A DNA stretch of 64,000 nucleotides from Cellulomonas sp. APG4 (GCF_009996735.1 NZ_JAACYI010000001.1:194522-258521); one strand, 5' to 3'; positions 51,359-61,777 are shown, counted from the stretch's first letter. Numbers and translations are program-made. Notes: a model not told the origin generated them from the sequence alone.

Positions 51359-52575
51359 ACGCCCTCCCGCAGGCGCATGCGCGCCGCACCGCGACCCGGC
51401 TCGCCGACGGTCGCGAGCTCATCTACTTCGACGACTCCGAGCCGTACGTCTCGGGCGGCGCGACCCGCAGGCTCGAGGACCCCCGGCCCCTCGCCGACCG
51501 CTTCGCACCCCTGCCCGGGCCCGACGGCACGACGACCCCCGTCACGGGCCCCGAGATGCGTCGCGACCCGCTGACCGGCGAGTGGATCCCGATGGCCTCG
51601 CACCGCATGCACCGGACCCACCTCCCGGCCGCGGACGCGTGCCCGCTGTGCCCGGCCCGTCCCGAGACCACCGGCACCCGCTACTCCGACGGCGAGGTCC
51701 CCGCGACCGACTACGACGTCGTGGTGTTCGAGAACCGGTTCCCCGCCCTGATGGCGGTGCCCGGGGTCACCGACGAGCCGTGGCAGGTGGACGACGAGCC
51801 GTTGCACGTCGCTCGTCCCGCGGCAGGCCGGTGCGAGGTGGTGTGCTTCAGCTCCGACCACACGAGCTCGTTCGCCGACCTGACACCCCACCGGGTCCGC
51901 ACGATCGTCGAGGCGTGGGCCGACCGCACCACGCGGCTCTCGGCCCTGCCGGGTGTCGAGCAGGTGTTCTGCTTCGAGAACCGCGGACGCGAGATCGGCG
52001 TGACCCTCCCCCACCCGCACGGCCAGATCTACGCCTTCCCGTTCGTGACGCCGCGCACGCAGGCGATGCTGCGCGAGGCGCGCGACTACGGCGAGCGCAC
52101 CGGTCGGCACCTGCTGAGCGACGTCGTCGCCGCCGAGCGACGGGCCGGCACCCGCGTGGTGCTCGACTCCGAGCACTGGGTCGCCTACGTCCCGGCCGCC
52201 GCGCGCTGGCCGGTCGAGGTGCACCTCGCACCCAAGCGGGACGTGCTCGACCTGCCCGCGCTCACGGGACCCGAGCGCGACGACCTGGCGCGGACCTACC
52301 TCGAGCTGCTGCGCCGCCTGGACCGGTTCTTCGTCGAGCCCGAGGGCACCGAGGACGCGGGCACACCCATCCCGCTGCCCTACATCGCGGGCTGGCACCA
52401 GGCCGTGGTGGGCGAGGGGCGCGAGCTGGGCCGCCTGCACCTGCAGGTGTTCTCGGTGCTGCGGGCCCCCGGGCGGCTCAAGTACCTCGCGGGCGTCGAG
52501 TCCGGCATGGCCGCCTGGATCAGCGACACCACGCCCGAGCGCATCGCCGCACGCCTCCAGGAGGTGGCGCCGTGA
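51355..52575 (+). CDS. galT: Galactose-1-phosphate uridylyltransferase
   Basis: 406 residues, GTG 51355 with GAGGAGA upstream and a GTGA overlap with deoR. HIT-like transferase: RRDPLTGEWIPMASHRMHR, zinc Cys pair ADACPLCPAR, FENRFPAL, and the active site GVTLPHPHGQIYAFPFV with the nucleotidylated His of HPHGQ. The second zinc/iron-type site EVHLAPKRDVLDLP and the C-terminal GWHQAVVGEGRELGRLHLQVF complete the family pattern. It is the UDP-glucose to UDP-galactose step of the Leloir pathway. galK begins 4 nt before its stop. Confidence 0.97.
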   Translation: MNALPQAHARRTATRLADGRELIYFDDSEPYVSGGATRRLEDPRPLADRFAPLPGPDGTTTPVTGPEMRRDPLTGEWIPMASHRMHRTHLPAADACPLCPARPETTGTRYSDGEVPATDYDVVVFENRFPALMAVPGVTDEPWQVDDEPLHVARPAAGRCEVVCFSSDHTSSFADLTPHRVRTIVEAWADRTTRLSALPGVEQVFCFENRGREIGVTLPHPHGQIYAFPFVTPRTQAMLREARDYGERTGRHLLSDVVAAERRAGTRVVLDSEHWVAYVPAAARWPVEVHLAPKRDVLDLPALTGPERDDLARTYLELLRRLDRFFVEPEGTEDAGTPIPLPYIAGWHQAVVGEGRELGRLHLQVFSVLRAPGRLKYLAGVESGMAAWISDTTPERIAARLQEVAP

Positions 52576-53801
52576 CGGACCCGCAGGCCGCGCTCGCCGC
52601 GCACGACGGCCTGGACGTGCTGACGGCGTGGGCGCCCGAGGAGGGGGCCGCGCGCGTCGTCGCGGCGTTCCGCTCGACGTTCGACGGCGAGCCCGACGGC
52701 GTGTGGTCGGCTCCGGGGCGCGTCAACGTCATCGGGGAGCACACGGACTACAACGGCGGGCTCTGCCTGCCGATGGCGCTCCCGCACCGCACCTACGTGG
52801 CCGTGCGCGCCCGGGCCGACGACGAGGTGCGGCTCACGTCGGCGCAGGAGCCGGCCGGCGGGACGTGGCACGGACAGCTCGCGGACGTGGGCCCGGGACG
52901 CGTCGAGGGCTGGGCCGGGTACGCCGTCGGCGTCGCGTGGGCGCTGCGCGAGGCCGGCCACGACGTGCGGGGTTTCGACGCCGTGGTCGACGCGTGCGTG
53001 CCCTACGGGGCGGGCCTGTCGTCGTCGGCGTCGCTCGAGTGCGCCTTCGCCGTGGCCCTCGACGAGCTGTTCGCCCTCGGCCTCGGCGGCGACGACCCGG
53101 GTCGCGCGAGGCTCGCGGCCGCGTGCGAGCGGGCCGAGAACGACATCGCCGGGGCCCCGACGGGTGGGATGGACCAGGCCGCGTCGTTGCGCTGCACCGC
53201 GGGGCACGCCCTGCTGCTCGACGCGCGCGACGGCAGCGTGCGCCAGATCCCGTTCGACCTCGCGGCCCACGGGCTGGCCCTGCTCGTGGTCGACACGCGC
53301 GCCGAGCACCAGCTCGTGGACGGGCAGTACGGCGCGCGCCGCGCGACGTGCGAGGCCGCGTGCCGCACGCTGGGCCTCACGACGCTGCGCGAGGTACGTG
53401 ACCTGGGCGCAGCCCTCGACGCCCTGCCCGACGACGTGTCGCGGCGCCGCGTGCGTCACGTCGTGACCGAGATCGCGAGGGTCGAGGAGGTCGTGGCGCT
53501 GCTCGACGCGGGTCACGTGGCACAGGTGGGACCCGTGCTCTCGGCCGCGCACGCGTCGCTGCGCGACGACTACGAGGTGAGCTGCGCCGAGCTCGACGTC
53601 GCCGTCGAGGCCGCGCTCGAGGCCGGCGCGCTGGGCGCGCGGATGGTCGGCGGCGGCTTCGGCGGCTCCGCGGTCGCGCTCGTGCGCGTCGACGACGTCG
53701 GCGACGTCGCCCGCGCCGTCACCTCGGCGTTCGACGCGAAGGGCTGGCGCCGCCCGGGCGTGCTCGTCGCGACACCCGCCGCCCCCGCCGCACGCACCTG
53801 A
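52572..53801 (+). CDS. galK: Galactokinase
   Basis: 409 residues, GTG 52572, overlapping galT by 4 nt. GHMP kinase motifs: GRVNVIGEHTDYNGGLCLPMAL (sugar-binding signature), GAGLSSSASLECAFA (P-loop-like motif 2), AGAPTGGMDQAASLRC (catalytic Asp region) and GARMVGGGFGGSAVALV (motif 3). It phosphorylates galactose at C1 with ATP. With galT it gives the first two Leloir steps; galE is not in this operon. A bidirectional hairpin terminator follows. Confidence 0.97.
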   Translation: MTDPQAALAAHDGLDVLTAWAPEEGAARVVAAFRSTFDGEPDGVWSAPGRVNVIGEHTDYNGGLCLPMALPHRTYVAVRARADDEVRLTSAQEPAGGTWHGQLADVGPGRVEGWAGYAVGVAWALREAGHDVRGFDAVVDACVPYGAGLSSSASLECAFAVALDELFALGLGGDDPGRARLAAACERAENDIAGAPTGGMDQAASLRCTAGHALLLDARDGSVRQIPFDLAAHGLALLVVDTRAEHQLVDGQYGARRATCEAACRTLGLTTLREVRDLGAALDALPDDVSRRRVRHVVTEIARVEEVVALLDAGHVAQVGPVLSAAHASLRDDYEVSCAELDVAVEAALEAGALGARMVGGGFGGSAVALVRVDDVGDVARAVTSAFDAKGWRRPGVLVATPAAPAART

Positions 53802-53848
53802 CGTCCGTCGCGGCGGTCACACCGTCGCGCGGCTGCCCGCACGCGCCA

Positions 53849-53888
53849 CCGGCGGGGTGGGGAGCTCGAACCTCCACCACCCCGCCGG
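53849..53888. terminator. Bidirectional terminator between galK and the symporter
   Basis: A 12-bp perfect stem CCGGCGGGGTGG (53849-53860) with its complement (53877-53888) and a partly paired 16-nt loop lie between the two convergent genes. Confidence 0.85.
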
Positions 53889-53939
53889 GGTCGTCGTGCG
53901 TCGTGCCGGGCGCCCGGGGTCACCTGGCACGAGGTCGTG

Positions 53940-55666
53940 CTACCGGGCCTCGTGCTCCCCGTGGTGCGTCTCGCCGTGGAGCTCCTCCTCGGCGAGCTCG
54001 CCCGACGCGTGCGCCGCGACCAGCTCGGTCTTGCCGGGGTAGCGCACGTCCTCGACCAGCTGCTGCATCACCGGCGTCGGCTTCTCCGTGAACTGCGAGA
54101 CGACGATCGTGACGGCGAAGTTGATCAGCATGCCGATCGTGCCGAACCCGGTCTCCTGGATGCCGAAGATCCCGTCGCTGTTGCCGTAGATGTCGATCGT
54201 CCACAGCTGGTAGGCGAGGGTCGTGGCGAGGCCGGCCGCCATGCCCGCGGTCGCGCCCTTGGCCGTGCACTTCTTCCAGAAGATCCCGAGGACGAGGATC
54301 GGGAAGAAGCTCGCGGCCGCGAGCCCGAAGGCCAGCGCGACCACCTGCGCCACGAACCCTGGCGGGTTGATGCCGAGGTAGCCGGCGACGACGATCGCAC
54401 CCGCCATCGCGATACGACCGACGAGCAGCTGACGCTTCTCGTCCGCCCGCGGGTTGATCTTCTTGTAGTAGACGTCGTTGGCCACCGACGAGCTGATGAC
54501 CAGCAGCAGACCCGACGCCGTCGAGAGGGCGGCTGCAAGACCGCCCGCCGCGACCAGGCCGACGATCGGCGCCGGGAGGCCCGCGATCTCCGGCGTGGCG
54601 AGCACCACGATGTCGTTGTTGATCGCGAGCTCGGTCACGTCGGCCGCGCCCATGTTGATCACGCCGTCGCCGTTGGTGTCGGTGTGCGTGATCAGGCCGA
54701 CGCTGCTCCACGACTCGAACCAGCTCGGTGCGTCAGCGACGGGGGTGCCGTTGAGCTGCTCGATCACGTTGAACTTGCTGAACGCACCGATCGCCGGGGC
54801 CGTGGTGTAGAGCAGCGAGATGAAGAACAGCGCCCACAGCGCCGAGTAGCGCGCGGCACGCACCGACCTGGCGGTGTAGAACCGCACGATCACGTGGGGA
54901 AGACCGGCGGTGCCGAACATGAGCGCCCCGGTGATGAGGATCATGTTGAGCATGTTCGTCTGGGTGAACGCCTCGGTGTACGCGGCGATGCCCAGGTCCT
55001 CCTGCAGCCCGTTGAGCTCCTCGAGGATCTGGCCGAACCCGATCTGCGGCACCGGGATCCCCGTGAGCTGCACCGAGATCGCGACCGCCGGGATCAGGTA
55101 GGCGATGATCAGCACGGTGTACTGGGCCACCTGGGTCCAGGTGATGCCCTTCATGCCGCCGAGCACGGCGTAGAAGAAGACGATCACCATGCCGATGATC
55201 ACGCCGACCGTCGTGTCGACGCCCAAAAAGCGCTGGAAGACGACGCCGACGCCGGACATCTGGCCCGCGACGTACACGAACGACACGACGATCGCGCAGA
55301 CGACGGCGACCATGCGTGCCGACTCCGAGTACCGGTCACCCACGAAGTCCGGGACCGTGTACTTGCCGAACTTGCGCAGGTACGGCGCGAGGAGCAGGGC
55401 GAGCAGCACGTAGCCGCCGGTCCATCCCATCAGGTAGACCGACCCCGCGTAGCCGTTCTGCGAGAACGCCACGATGCCGGCCATCGAGATGAACGACGCA
55501 GCGCTCATCCAGTCGGCCGCGACGGCCGCGCCGTTGGCCGGCGCTGGGATGCCACCACCCGCCACGTAGAAGCCCGACGTCGTGCTCACGCGGCTGCGGT
55601 AGGCGATGTAGATGTAGAGCGAGAAGGTGATCGCGACGAAGACGAGGGTCCACAGCTGGAGGTCAC

Positions 55667-55670
<4 letters not shown>
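53940..55670 (-). CDS. Sodium/solute symporter, VC_2705-like large subunit
   Basis: 576 residues, ATG 55670. SSS-family membrane protein with about 13 helices: GFYVAGGGIPAPANGAAVAADWMSAASFISMAGIVA (Na-binding helix 1), GKYTVPDFVGDRY, VLGGMKGITWTQVAQY, GTAGLPHVIVRFYTARS, and AALSTASGLLLVISSSVANDVY (the second Na-site Ser/Thr). The C-terminus is a His/Glu-rich cytoplasmic tail (EELHGETHHGEHEAR). With the adjoining DUF4212 small subunit it matches the two-component acetate/organic-acid-type symporters. Substrate likely a small carboxylate such as acetate, but not shown. Confidence 0.95.
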
Positions 55671-55945
<275 letters not shown>

Positions 55946-56006
55946 AAGCCCACCTCTGGATCGTTTTCGGCCGATCGCCCCGTTGCGCCCGGCCCGTTGG
56001 TGGCTC

Positions 56007-56035
56007 ATGCAAGCAGCCAGCCAGGATGTGGTCAA
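56007..56035 (-). promoter_or_regulatory. Promoter of the symporter operon
   Basis: Minus-strand -35 TTGACC (56035-56030), 17-bp spacer and -10 TTGCAT (56012-56007). The 5' leader to GTG 55945 is about 55 nt with a good ribosome site. Confidence 0.6.
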
Positions 56036-56134
56036 GGTCTCATCTCGCGGACATACCGGCCCACCACGCGGCCGGACGGCGATCGTTTGCACCCCTGGCG
56101 GACCCGCCCGGACCGGGGTCTACAGTGGCCCACC

Positions 56135-56563
56135 ATGACCCCTCCTCCCGCACGCGGTGGGCGCGTCCGGCGGCGGCGGATGCCCGGTCAGGGCCGCCTC
56201 CTGGGTGCCGCCGCCCTGGTCGTCGTCGGCGCTCTCCTGCCCTGGGTGTACTCCCCGGCGGGCCCCGTCACGGGCATGCGGGGGCCCGGGCTGTGGACGT
56301 TCTACGCGGCGATGCTCGCGCTGGCCGGAGGGCTGACCCCGCCGCGGTGGCGCGTGCTCGCAGCGGTGCAGGGCGCCGTCGTCGGGCTCGTCGCGATCGG
56401 CCTGCCGGTGTGGCAGGTCGTCCACCTGCTCCAGCTCGTCGGGACCCAGGGCTGGGCGCCCGGTCCCGGCCTGGTCATGACGTTCGCGGGCGGGGTGCTC
56501 AGCCTCGTGGCGGGCTGGCAGCTGTGGAACTTGCGTGGCGGTGAGGCACCCGCCACGACCTGA
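56135..56563 (+). CDS. Conserved membrane protein of unknown function
   Basis: 142 residues, ATG 56135, 8 nt after a -10 TACAGT (56121-56126). After a basic N-terminus (RGGRVRRRR) come four hydrophobic helices (LLGAAALVVVGALLPWVYS; LWTFYAAMLALAGGLT; VLAAVQGAVVGLVAIGLPVW; VMTFAGGVLSLVAGWQLW). The GALLPWVYSPAG loop resembles small actinobacterial four-helix proteins with an extracellular LPW loop. No function can be assigned. Convergent with the polymerase gene. Confidence 0.88.
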   Translation: MTPPPARGGRVRRRRMPGQGRLLGAAALVVVGALLPWVYSPAGPVTGMRGPGLWTFYAAMLALAGGLTPPRWRVLAAVQGAVVGLVAIGLPVWQVVHLLQLVGTQGWAPGPGLVMTFAGGVLSLVAGWQLWNLRGGEAPATT

Positions 56564-56596
56564 CGCCCGGAGGTCCACCCGATCGAGTGACGCGGC

Positions 56597-58372
56597 TCAG
56601 GCGGCCTCGTCGTACGACTCGACCACCGCGACGTCCAGGGGGAACTCGACCGGCGAGCTGCCGAACAGGAGCCGACCGGCCTCGGTGGCCGCCTCGACCA
56701 CGGCCTCGGCCACCCGCGACGCGATCCCGGTGGGCGTGTGCACGAGCACCTCGTCGTGGAGGAAGAAGACGAGGCGTGGCTCGCCGGGCAGGGCGCGCAG
56801 CCGTCGCCGCAGCGCGGCCATCCAGCACAACGCCCACTCCGCGGCCGTGCCCTGGACCACGAAGTTGCGGGTGAATCGCCCGTGGTCCTGCGCGCGGCGC
56901 CGCGCGAGCCGCACCTGCTCGGCGTCCGCCCCCTCGGCCCGCGCGGCGTGGCGCAGCGCCGCGGTCACCTCGTCCGCGGGCGAGGTGCGCCCCAGCCACG
57001 TCGCCACGACCTCGCCACGCTCGCCGGCACGCGCGGCCCGCTCGACGACGTCCATGGCGGCCGGGAACGCCTGGCGCAGACGCGGGAGGAGGGCCCCACC
57101 CGCACCCGTGGTGGCGCCATAGATGGCACCGAGCATCGCGTACTTGGCCTCCGTGCGGGTCGCGACGACGCCCGCGTCGACCAGCCCCTGGTAGAGGTCT
57201 GCGCTGCGGCCCGCCGCGGCCATCGCGGCGTCACCCGACATGGCGGCGAGCACCCGCGGCTCGAGCTGGGCCGCGTCGGCCACCACGAGCCTGTGACCGG
57301 GCTCCGCGCGCACCGCGGCCCGCACCGCCGCGGGAAGCTGGAGCGCGCCTCCCCCGCTGCTCGCCCACCGGCCCGTGACCACTCTGCCGGGCACGTACTC
57401 GGGCCGGAAGCGACCCTCGCGCACCCAGGCCTGCGCCCAGTGCCAGCCGTTGGCCGAGTACAGGCGGGCGAGCTTCTTGTACGCGAGCAGGGGTGCGCTC
57501 ACGGGGTGGCCGGCCGCGCGGATCTCGGCCGTGCGGGTGCTCGTGACGGGGACGCCCGCGGCGCGCAGCGCGCGCAGCAGCTCGGGCTGGGAGTCCGGGT
57601 TGAGGTCCGGCCGGTCGAGGACGGTACGCACCTGCGCCGCGAGCTCCTCGAGGCGGGCCGGGCGGCGACCACCCGAGGGTCGTGGCCCCAGCGCCTCGGT
57701 CAGCAGGCGGTCGTGCTCCTCGACGTCCCACGGCAAGCCGTCGTGGTGCATCTCCGCGGCGATCAGGGCGCCGGCGGACTCGGCCGCGAGCAGCAGCCTG
57801 AGGCGCCCGGGCTCCGCGGACCCGTCGACAGCGGCGAGCTGGCGGCGCAGCTCGCTGAGCGCGTCGCCGGCCGCCCCCGGGGCGTCCCCCGCCCACGCGC
57901 CACCGTGCGGATCCGGGTCGATCCCGAGGTCGAGCGGCACGACGCCCTGCGTGACCGCGGGCGTGCCGGGCGACTCGTCCCACGGTCCGCGTGGGGCGCG
58001 CGCCAGCTCCGACGTCGCGCTGAGCACGCTCGCACGCAGGATCCGGTGGCACAGCCGCAGGTCGTGGCAGCGCTCGACCCGGACACCGGCGGCGATCAGG
58101 TCCGGCGCCCAGCGGGACGTGTCCGCCCAGACCCAGCGCGGAGGACGACCTTCCTCCGCGCCCGTCCGCTCACGGCGACCGACCTCGGCTGCGAGCTCCG
58201 CGCGCGTCACCACCCGTCGCATCCGTTGCGCTCCGTCCGGACCCGTCTCCACGAGCACGACGGCGCGCTCGTCGTCGTGCTCCGGTGCGCCGATGCCGGC
58301 CTCCATGACGAGCACGAGCGCCTCGCCGTCGTCCCGCGCGGGGAGCCCCTCCGTCACGGGCGTGCTCGACAC
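56597..58372 (-). CDS. DNA polymerase I-like protein (3'-5' exonuclease/polymerase type, no 5' nuclease)
   Basis: 591 residues, GTG 58372. The C-terminal A-family polymerase has motif A VVADAAQLEPRVLAAMSGD, motif B region RTEAKYAMLGAIYGATTGAGG, and motif C FFLHDEVLVHTP. The N-terminal 170 residues correspond to the 3'-5' exonuclease position but lack clearly readable DxE, D and D metal motifs, so proofreading may be lost. A canonical PolI would be about 870 residues, so this is the second, short actinobacterial PolA-like protein. It is co-transcribed with exonuclease III (13-bp gap), suggesting a base-excision repair role. Confidence 0.9.
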   Translation of the reverse strand: MSSTPVTEGLPARDDGEALVLVMEAGIGAPEHDDERAVVLVETGPDGAQRMRRVVTRAELAAEVGRRERTGAEEGRPPRWVWADTSRWAPDLIAAGVRVERCHDLRLCHRILRASVLSATSELARAPRGPWDESPGTPAVTQGVVPLDLGIDPDPHGGAWAGDAPGAAGDALSELRRQLAAVDGSAEPGRLRLLLAAESAGALIAAEMHHDGLPWDVEEHDRLLTEALGPRPSGGRRPARLEELAAQVRTVLDRPDLNPDSQPELLRALRAAGVPVTSTRTAEIRAAGHPVSAPLLAYKKLARLYSANGWHWAQAWVREGRFRPEYVPGRVVTGRWASSGGGALQLPAAVRAAVRAEPGHRLVVADAAQLEPRVLAAMSGDAAMAAAGRSADLYQGLVDAGVVATRTEAKYAMLGAIYGATTGAGGALLPRLRQAFPAAMDVVERAARAGERGEVVATWLGRTSPADEVTAALRHAARAEGADAEQVRLARRRAQDHGRFTRNFVVQGTAAEWALCWMAALRRRLRALPGEPRLVFFLHDEVLVHTPTGIASRVAEAVVEAATEAGRLLFGSSPVEFPLDVAVVESYDEAA

Positions 58373-58385
58373 CGGGCCCGGACGC

Positions 58386-59189
58386 TCAGGCGCCGGGGAG
58401 CTCGTAGTCCACGACGAGCGGAGCGTGGTCGCTCCAGCGGGTGTCGTAGCTCGGCGCCCGGTCGACCTCGGCCTTCACCGCGCGCTCGGCGAGGGCCTCG
58501 GTCGCGATCTGGTAGTCGATGCGCCAGCCGGCGTCGTTGTCGAAGGACTTCCCGCGCCACGACCACCAGGTGTAGGGACCCGGGCCGTCGCCACCGAGCC
58601 GGCGGCCCAGGTCCACCCAGCCCGCCTCGAACCACCGGTCGAGGTAGGCACGCTCCTCCGGGAGGAACCCCGCGGCCTTGAGGTTGCCCTTCCAGTTCTT
58701 GAGGTCCACGTTCCGGTGGGCGATGTTCACGTCACCCGCGACCACCGCGAGCCGCCCGTCGGCACGCAGCTCGGCGAGGCGTGCCGTCACGAGGTCGAGG
58801 AAGGCGTACTTCTCGTCCATCGACGGGGTGCCGACCGTTCCCGAGTGGATGTACGTGGAGACCACGGTGAGCTCGCCGCCGCCGGGCAGCTCGAGGTCCG
58901 CCTCGACCCAGCGGCCGCTGTTCGTGACCACGTCGTGGTCCAGGCCGATGCGGACCGCGCGCATGGGCAGCCGCGATGCGATCGCGACGCCCGCGCGCCC
59001 CTTCGTCATGCACTCGTGGTGCGCGAGGTCCCACTCGCCGACCGGCAGGAACTCCCCGAGCATCTCGTCGGGTGCGCGCACCTCCTGGAGCAGCAGCACG
59101 TCCGGGCGGCGCGCCGTGAGCCACTCCCCCATGCCGCGGCGGAAGGCCGCCCTGATCCCGTTGACGTTGGCGGTCGCGATGGTGAGCAC
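58386..59189 (-). CDS. xth: Exodeoxyribonuclease III
   Basis: 267 residues from GTG 59189 (MLTIATANVNGIRAAF). Endonuclease/exonuclease/phosphatase fold: LLLQEVRAP (Glu metal ligand), YIHSGTVGTPSMDEKY, VVAGDVNIAHRNVDLKNWKGN (catalytic Asp/Asn), WRIDYQIAT and SDHAPLVVDYEL (His base). The AP endonuclease/3'-repair enzyme acts on abasic sites and 3' blocked ends. It lies upstream of the PolA-like gene in one operon, a neat cut-and-fill pair. Confidence 0.96.
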   Translation of the reverse strand: MLTIATANVNGIRAAFRRGMGEWLTARRPDVLLLQEVRAPDEMLGEFLPVGEWDLAHHECMTKGRAGVAIASRLPMRAVRIGLDHDVVTNSGRWVEADLELPGGGELTVVSTYIHSGTVGTPSMDEKYAFLDLVTARLAELRADGRLAVVAGDVNIAHRNVDLKNWKGNLKAAGFLPEERAYLDRWFEAGWVDLGRRLGGDGPGPYTWWSWRGKSFDNDAGWRIDYQIATEALAERAVKAEVDRAPSYDTRWSDHAPLVVDYELPGA

Positions 59190-59300
59190 CGGACGATTCA
59201 ACAGCACCCCTCCGACACGCCGGGGCACCGCCCGCGAGGCGCGAGACCTACGTCACGGCCGGGCCCACCTCGTGCGGTGCGCCCGGCCGGTCGTCGGCAC

Positions 59301-60299
59301 TCAGGCGAGGGCGCGCTCGGCGGCCTCGACCACGTTCGCCAGCAGCATCGCCCGGGTCATGGGGCCCACGCCGCCGGGGTTGGGCGAGACCCACCCCGCC
59401 ACGGCGCGCACGCCCGGGTCCACGTCCCCCACGAGCCGCGAGCGGCCCGTGGCCTCGTCGACCGCACGCGAGACGCCCACGTCGAGCACGACGGCACCGG
59501 GCTTGACGTCCTCGGCGCGCACGATCCCGGGCACACCGGCCGCCGCGACCACGACGTCGGCCGTGCGCAGGTGCGCGACGAGGTCACGGGTCCCGGTGTG
59601 CGTCAGGGTCACGGTCGCGTTGTGCTCGCGCCGCGTGAGCAGCAGCCCGATCGAGCGACCGACCGTCGTGCCACGGCCCAGGACGACGACGTGCGCCCCG
59701 TTGACGCCGATGCCGTACCGGGCGAGCAGCTCGAGGATCCCGCGCGGCGTGCACGGCAGCGGCGAGGTCACGGGCTCGTTCACGCGAAGCACGAGCCGAC
59801 CGAGGTTGGTCGGGTGCAGGCCGTCGGCGTCCTTCGCGGGGTCGATGCGCTCGAGCACGGCGTTGACGTCGACCCCCCGCGGCAGGGGGAGCTGGACGAT
59901 GTAGCCCGTGCAGGCCGGGTCGGCGTTGAGCCGGTCGATCGCGGCCACGACGTCGGCCTCGCTCGCGTCGGCCGGCAGGTCCTCGCGGATCGAGGCGATC
60001 CCCACCTCGGCGCAGTCGCGGTGCTTGCCCGCGACGTACGCGTGCGACCCGGGGTCGTCACCCACGAGCACCGTCCCGAGGCCGGGTGCCACACCCCGTG
60101 CCTTGAGCGCGGCGACGCGCTCGGCGAGCTCGGCCTTGATCGCGGCGGCCGTGGCCTTGCCGTCGAGCAGGCGCGCCTCGCCCGACGGGCTCGCGGTCTC
60201 GGCCGCGCCGACGGCACCCTCGGGGAGCGCCTCGTCCGTCGCGACCCGCACGTCGCCGTCGGCCAGGCCCGCGCCCTCGTTGCCCGTGGCGCCGCTCAC
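59301..60299 (-). CDS. folD: Methylenetetrahydrofolate dehydrogenase/cyclohydrolase FolD
   Basis: 332 residues from GTG 60299, overlapping the glyA stop (GTGA). Motifs: [14 protein letters not shown] (catalytic Lys), [52 protein letters not shown] (NADP) and [29 protein letters not shown]. The family core starts near residue 42; the first 41 residues are an acidic Ala/Glu/Gly extension, and GTG 60251 is a possible later start. It interconverts 5,10-methylene- and 10-formyl-THF. Expression follows the glyA riboswitch. Confidence 0.96.
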   Translation of the reverse strand: MSGATGNEGAGLADGDVRVATDEALPEGAVGAAETASPSGEARLLDGKATAAAIKAELAERVAALKARGVAPGLGTVLVGDDPGSHAYVAGKHRDCAEVGIASIREDLPADASEADVVAAIDRLNADPACTGYIVQLPLPRGVDVNAVLERIDPAKDADGLHPTNLGRLVLRVNEPVTSPLPCTPRGILELLARYGIGVNGAHVVVLGRGTTVGRSIGLLLTRREHNATVTLTHTGTRDLVAHLRTADVVVAAAGVPGIVRAEDVKPGAVVLDVGVSRAVDEATGRSRLVGDVDPGVRAVAGWVSPNPGGVGPMTRAMLLANVVEAAERALA

Positions 60300-61573
60300 G
60301 CGTCCAGGCCCGGGTAGAGCGGGAACGCGTCGGTGAGGACCTTGACGCGCGCGCGCAGCGCGGCGACGTCGGCACCCCGACCGTCGACCAGGGCGGTCGC
60401 GATGACGTCGGCGACCTCGCGGAACTCGGTCTCGCCGAAACCGCGGGTCGCGAGCGCGGGGGTGCCGATGCGCAGGCCCGAGGTGACACGCGGCGGGCGC
60501 GGGTCGAAGGGCACGGCGTTGCGGTTCACGGTGATGCCGGCCTCGTGCAGCAGGTCCTCGGCCTGCTGGCCGTCGAGCTCGGACCGGCGCAGGTCGACCA
60601 GTGCCAGGTGCACGTCGGTGCCGCCCGTGAGCACCGAGGCCCCGGCGGCCGCGACGTCGGGGGCGGAGAGCCGCTCGGCCAGGATGCGCGCACCGTCGAG
60701 CGTGCGCTGCTGACGCTCGCGGAAGCCTTCGCTCGCGGCGATGCGGAACGCGACCGCCTTGGCGGCGACCACGTGCATGAGGGGCCCACCCTGCTGGCCC
60801 GGGAAGACGGCCGAGTCGATCTTCTTCGCGTGCTCCTCGCGGGTCAGGATGAAGCCCGAGCGAGGGCCGCCGATCGTCTTGTGCACGGTGGACGAGACGA
60901 CGTCGGCGTGGGGCACGGGGCTGGGGTGCAGGCCCGCGGCGACCAGACCGGCGAAGTGCGCCATGTCGACCCAGAGGGCGGCGCCCACCTCGTCGGCGAT
61001 CGCGCGGAACGCGGCGAAGTCCAGCTGCCGCGGGTAGGCCGACCACCCCGCGATGATCACGCGCGGCCGGGCCTCGAGGGCCTTCGCGCGCACCACGTCC
61101 ATGTCGACCAGGTAGGTCTCGGGGTCCACCCCGTAGGCCGCGACGTCGTAGAGCTTGCCCGAGAAGTTGAGCTTCATGCCGTGCGTCAGGTGACCGCCGT
61201 GCGCGAGCTCGAGGCCGAGGATCGTGTCCCCGGGGCTCGCGAGCGCGTGCAGGACGGCGGCGTTGGCCTGGGCACCCGAGTGCGGCTGGACGTTGGCGTG
61301 CTCGGCGCCGAACAGCTCGCGGGCCCGCCCGCGGGCGAGCTCCTCGGCGATGTCGACCTGCTCGCAGCCGCCGTAGTACCGCTTGCCCGGGTAGCCCTCG
61401 GCGTACTTGTTGGTCAGCACGGAGCCCTGGGCCTCGAGGACCGAGCGCGGCACGAAGTTCTCGCTCGCGATCATCTCGAGCGTCTCGCGCTGGCGCGTCA
61501 GCTCGCCGTCGAGGACGGCCGCGATCTCGGGGTCGACCTCGGCCAGGGACTGGTTCATGACGTCGGAGCTCAT
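60296..61573 (-). CDS. glyA: Serine hydroxymethyltransferase
   Basis: 425 residues from ATG 61573, which has GAGGAG upstream; the ATG at 61588 lies before that ribosome site. PLP fold type [41 protein letters not shown] at the start, [10 protein letters not shown], and the Schiff-base Lys in [40 protein letters not shown] and [15 protein letters not shown] complete it. It converts serine and THF to glycine and 5,10-methylene-THF. A ZTP riboswitch in its leader ties it to purine/folate status, and folD is next in the operon. Confidence 0.97.
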   Translation of the reverse strand: MSSDVMNQSLAEVDPEIAAVLDGELTRQRETLEMIASENFVPRSVLEAQGSVLTNKYAEGYPGKRYYGGCEQVDIAEELARGRARELFGAEHANVQPHSGAQANAAVLHALASPGDTILGLELAHGGHLTHGMKLNFSGKLYDVAAYGVDPETYLVDMDVVRAKALEARPRVIIAGWSAYPRQLDFAAFRAIADEVGAALWVDMAHFAGLVAAGLHPSPVPHADVVSSTVHKTIGGPRSGFILTREEHAKKIDSAVFPGQQGGPLMHVVAAKAVAFRIAASEGFRERQQRTLDGARILAERLSAPDVAAAGASVLTGGTDVHLALVDLRRSELDGQQAEDLLHEAGITVNRNAVPFDPRPPRVTSGLRIGTPALATRGFGETEFREVADVIATALVDGRGADVAALRARVKVLTDAFPLYPGLDA

Positions 61574-61626
61574 GGCTTCTCCTCGCATCAGCAGTGCGTG
61601 CGCTCACCCCGGGGTCTGTCCGGGCA

Positions 61627-61640
61627 CACACACGTGTGTG
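61627..61640 (-). other. Palindrome in the glyA expression platform
   Basis: A perfect 14-bp palindrome CACACACGTGTGTG lies between the riboswitch aptamer and the glyA ribosome site. It can form part of the switching hairpins together with the adjoining CCCCGGGG. The switch mechanism (termination or occlusion) cannot be settled by eye. Confidence 0.5.
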
Positions 61641-61647
61641 GTGACCG

Positions 61648-61730
61648 AAGGGCCCAGGCGTACGACCCGAAGTCTGCTGCTGCGTCGCTCCCTGGTGGTG
61701 CCCCACCTGTTCGCCAGTCGCGACCGGGCC
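61648..61730 (-). promoter_or_regulatory. ZTP riboswitch (pfl motif) in the glyA leader
   Basis: Minus-strand landmarks of the ZTP/ZMP aptamer appear in order: GACTGGCGAACAGG (61719-61706), ACCACCAGGGAGC (61699-61687), a variable linker, and GCCTGGGC (61659-61652). These are the conserved P1/J1-2 and P3/pseudoknot strands of the pfl RNA. It starts at the transcription start and is followed by glyA-folD, the usual ZTP-controlled one-carbon genes. Confidence 0.93.
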
Positions 61731-61736
61731 AGCGTA
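61731..61736 (-). promoter_or_regulatory. -10 box of the glyA operon
   Basis: TACGCT on the minus strand. Transcription should begin near 61725, exactly where the ZTP aptamer starts. A clear -35 was not identified. Confidence 0.6.
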
Positions 61737-61777
61737 GCAACCCGCCGCCGACCACCGCGCGCCGCTCCTTCGAGGTA

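Noticed and set aside
55946-56008. ATG 56008 as the start of the DUF4212 subunit
   Set aside because: It overlaps the predicted -10 box, while GTG 55945 has a good ribosome site and begins the family sequence.
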